Assembly (NCBI GenBank): GCA_023634235.1
Contig: JAMKCF010000008.1
Span: 3,229,001-3,293,000, forward strand
Source: Pisaster brevispinus
Taxonomy: Eukaryota; Echinodermata; Asteroidea; Forcipulatida; Asteriidae
Direction of reading: 5' to 3'
Length of the DNA stretch: 64,000 nucleotides
The notes under the pieces: model-generated
Database searches by the model: none
What the model was told of the DNA's origin: nothing
What the model saw: the letters and a program-made list of their open reading frames with translations, nothing else
Shown: positions 61,093 through 64,000 of the stretch, piece by piece
How positions within the stretch are numbered: position 1 is the first letter of the stretch
How the letters are laid out: each line of letters opens with the position of its first letter
Translations under genes and position numbers: made by a program

Positions 61093-62958
61093 CCCAACAC
61101 CTTAACAAGCCAAAACAAACAATGAACAATGAAAGTAGCATCGCGTAATAAAAAGTCAACCAAATACTTCTTTGTGCAGGTAGGATTTTCAACTGTGCGT
61201 GGATATGCCAAGTGAATTTGAAAGTTTTACAGTTTCAGGTAAGGAGTTCCAAAGCCTTGATACTGCGATCTGAACCCCCACCTCCCACCATCTAAATAAA
61301 ATCTAATTCTATGCTAAAATGTACACAACATAAATACATTCTCTATTGACTCCATTGAACGAAACGATGAAATGTGATTTAAGTTTATTTTATCATTTCG
61401 TTGTTTTGAAAACGGTAACAAAGTTGTAAAAGTGCTCGGTGAGTAAACTGCCTTCTTCAAAGATAAATTAAAACTAGTTTTTCTGCAGCCCATTCTTTAA
61501 TAACATTCTTCCCAATCATGCATCTTCTCCTCATCCTCGTGCTTTTCTAATGTCATGGTCTCCCCCGCACACACGAACCACGGCCCAAACATCATAGACG
61601 GCTTTTCACCATTCCCCATTATCTGAAATTTCAATTAAGAAAGTTGCCTGGGAGGTATCCGAAGTGTCACAGACACCCGGGGCTCTGGATCTCGCTGTAA
61701 CCAGAAAAATAGGAGGAAAGGGAAAAAAAGAAAGAAAAAAAAGAAAACGTCGCCTCGCTCCCGCCGTATCATTTGGGGATTGAACTGCCCGCTCCCAGAC
61801 GCGAGGTGCGCCAATTTGTGAGGTTTTTTTTTCTTCTTCGTGGATGAGCTGCGACATTAGAGATGTTGGTGGTGATAGCTTCACGATTGCGCCTGATGAA
61901 ATGTTCTCTCAGTGCGCAAGTCACCATTAATTACCGACCTGGCCTCTCCAAGTAGGCTCGGGACTGCGTTTACACCCGTGTACCCGCGAGATTGGTTATT
62001 CGATCTTTTTAAAGGAAATTGAAGTTAAAAGAGTTGCCATAGTGGTTTCGGATTTCCTTGCAATTAACTACTTTTTACCGTGTTTTCGTCGGCCTCGCGG
62101 CCGGACGTGAAATCAAGTGAGAATTCATTGGTGCGTGTTTACGGAAATTCCATATTTTATATCACATGTGCAATCAAACGCTCATCATCTAGAATCAACT
62201 AATAAGAATATCATATCTCTTGACGATGCATAACAGTTTGGGCAACCATTGTTGAAAAATATATCAATATAATATAGGTCCTACACAACCAAATGACATA
62301 GCCATGCTGGGAAGTTTTCTCAAATGGTTTTGCTGTCAGTGGAAAGGTTTGACACTGTGGTTCGTTAGAACTTAATGAGACCATTCAGAATACTGTTTGG
62401 CTAAACTTACTGTGCAACAATTGATGAAGGAGACACCTTAGGTATTAATACATCATATAGGAATATTTATAAAGACCAACTTCATTGTTTCTTTTAGTAG
62501 GCCTTAGTTTCTGTTAGTAAGGTTTTGCCGTGACTCGTGGGAAGTTTCCACCTTAAAGACAAAGTCATTGACCAGTATCAGTCTGAAAGCTCATTGATGA
62601 TAAAGTTCATGTCAGTACACTCCCCCACAGAAAGGTCTGCATGAACCTCTAAATCGAAAACGGGGCATTTAATGACCTTCCAAATCGCGGCTTCTTGCTT
62701 CGACTGCTGCAATCAATATTAAAGCATGCACAAAATCCATGACAAACCAAAGTTCTCGTTGTTTTCATTGAAACATGACGACCAAATCTGCTGAAATGGA
62801 GATGAGTTAACTCTCCCAAAAGCGATTGATGTAATCAACATTTATTGGTATGGCTTAGAGGTTGGGCGAGGTACTTGTCTTCATAGTTTTGTTAGTTTTG
62901 TTTTTGGAGGTACTGGTTTAATCTATTGAACCAATTCACCTGACGTCATCACCACATT

Positions 62959-63085
62959 TTACGGCTATGGCTACAGCTACGGCTGGATCGCCACGTTATC
63001 ATGCGGTGAAGTATAGGACGTCCTTATTCAACACGCTTAGCTACAGTCGTAGCTGTAGCCGTAGCCGCCATTTTGGACACGGCCT
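62959..63085. mobile_element. GGCGGCTACGGC-family element
   Basis: GGCTATGGCTACAGCTACGG at the left and CGTAGCTGTAGCCGTAGCCG followed by CCATTTTGGACACGGCC at the right, with the GTGAAGTATAGGACGTCCTT core shared with 57854-57973. Confidence 0.65.
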
Positions 63086-64000
63086 ATCTGTGTAGTGAGC
63101 ATTTGTACACGCTTTATCTTTACATTCAGTTGACTCACAAAATGGCAGACCACGCGTGTGACGTCATTGCAGGGAGTCCAGAGGGCGTTTTCATGCCAGA
63201 TTTATTATGTAGCAAAGTAATTGCCAGGTTGTTTCCGCTGGTAAATATAGTCATACATGTACAGGATTTCGTATTTGTCTAATTACTGTGACTGTTTATT
63301 TTCGTGGCAGTGTTCAGTCATTCCAACCTAGTATATAGCTCAACAAACAATGCCCGTGACAGTGTCAATTAATCGGTGCGGAGGACTTCATTTACCGCGG
63401 TTGAAGCTTTTTCATGTTTTCAAAGTTTATAATCGGACTTCTAAAGATAGAAAATATAAAAAGAAAAAACATTTAAACACTAATCCTTCAAAATGCACTC
63501 AAGACTATTTACTGTTCTCTTATAAACTGTATCTGGTTGTCCGTTATTTCTTTTCATTTCCCCCTCTTTTAACGCCTTGTATAATATTTGGTAGTTTGGC
63601 TCATTTTAAATCCAGTTTTTACTGTTATTGTGAATTTATATCGCTTTTGAATAGCAACTTTTTTTTTGAATATCAACTTTTAACCAAAATATAGGGGGAG
63701 GGGCCTCACTTGGCTGGACTGTGTACTGTTCTGTCTGAGTGTGGAAAACGTACCTCACCGGTATAACAATTTAGCCGCCATTCCCGTTCCATCAACGATA
63801 TATCACTTGCAGTTGATTCATTGTGTTTACGCCAGACCACCGAAAGCTTTATCGGCGGTGAAATATTATTCGCGCCTCCGTTTTTGAACCTAATCATCGA
63901 AACGACCACCGGCATCTATAAAACAACGTTTTGAAACAACATTCGTGAACGCAGGGCGTATTAAATGATTTACAGTCGTTTGTACCATGACACGATCGGA

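Larger units (their letters stand above)
50229..64000. other. Presumed long first intron or intergenic region
   Basis: No convincing further exon was seen on either strand. Contents: a 43-bp tandem duplication at 50433-50518, a tRNA-Leu-like scrap at 51192-51250, SINE pair at 53319-53486, CTG/TTG tract at 55011-55210, inverted-repeat elements at 56052-56243, 57666-57973, 60655-60749 and 62959-63085, a minisatellite at 58864-59262, and an AAAC-rich tract at 61034-61092. Confidence 0.4.

Overview
This window is animal nuclear DNA. The genes are split by GT-AG introns, intergenic space is large and AT-rich, and short non-autonomous repeats, microsatellites and tRNA-derived SINEs are dense. Repeat style (foldback elements, many TACATGTA-type motifs, tRNA-headed SINEs) and the proteins suggest a marine deuterostome, most likely an echinoderm and possibly a sea star. 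That placement is a judgement from composition; no rRNA or mitochondrial marker is present to prove it.

Layout. 1-2488: an inverted tandem-repeat array, a 109-bp foldback element and the 5' flank of the first gene. 2489-26606 (+): a complete 12-exon rhophilin gene (HR1-BRO1-PDZ, 697 aa). Its phases close at every junction, and its large introns are filled with repeats. 26607-30650: the probable 3' UTR of rhophilin plus a convergent intergenic space with hAT-like and inverted-repeat elements. 30651-34118 (-): a complete 7-exon mitochondrial 2,4-dienoyl-CoA reductase gene (DECR1, 344 aa) with the catalytic Tyr, Ser and Lys intact. 34119-34266: a short head-to-head promoter interval with an inverted CCAAT box. 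34267-34398 (+): a 43-codon ORF in strong initiation context that encodes a predicted single-pass membrane micropeptide. 34399-50107: mostly non-coding. It contains a candidate structured, Pol III-type small RNA at about 36971-37155 (-), a tRNA-like SINE, CTCF-like and RFX X-box-like sites and microsatellites. 50108-50228 (+): a probable first coding exon with a signal peptide, ending in a phase-1 splice donor; the rest of that gene was not found and may lie beyond the window. 50229-64000: probably intron or intergenic DNA, with a CTG/TTG repeat, a higher-order 12-bp minisatellite and a family of inverted-repeat elements.

Function. Rhophilin is a Rho-GTP-binding scaffold of the actin cytoskeleton. 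DECR1 is the auxiliary beta-oxidation enzyme for polyunsaturated fatty acids. They converge tail to tail and nothing in the sequence suggests a shared pathway. The most novel candidates are the membrane micropeptide opposite DECR1 and the structured RNA at about 37 kb.
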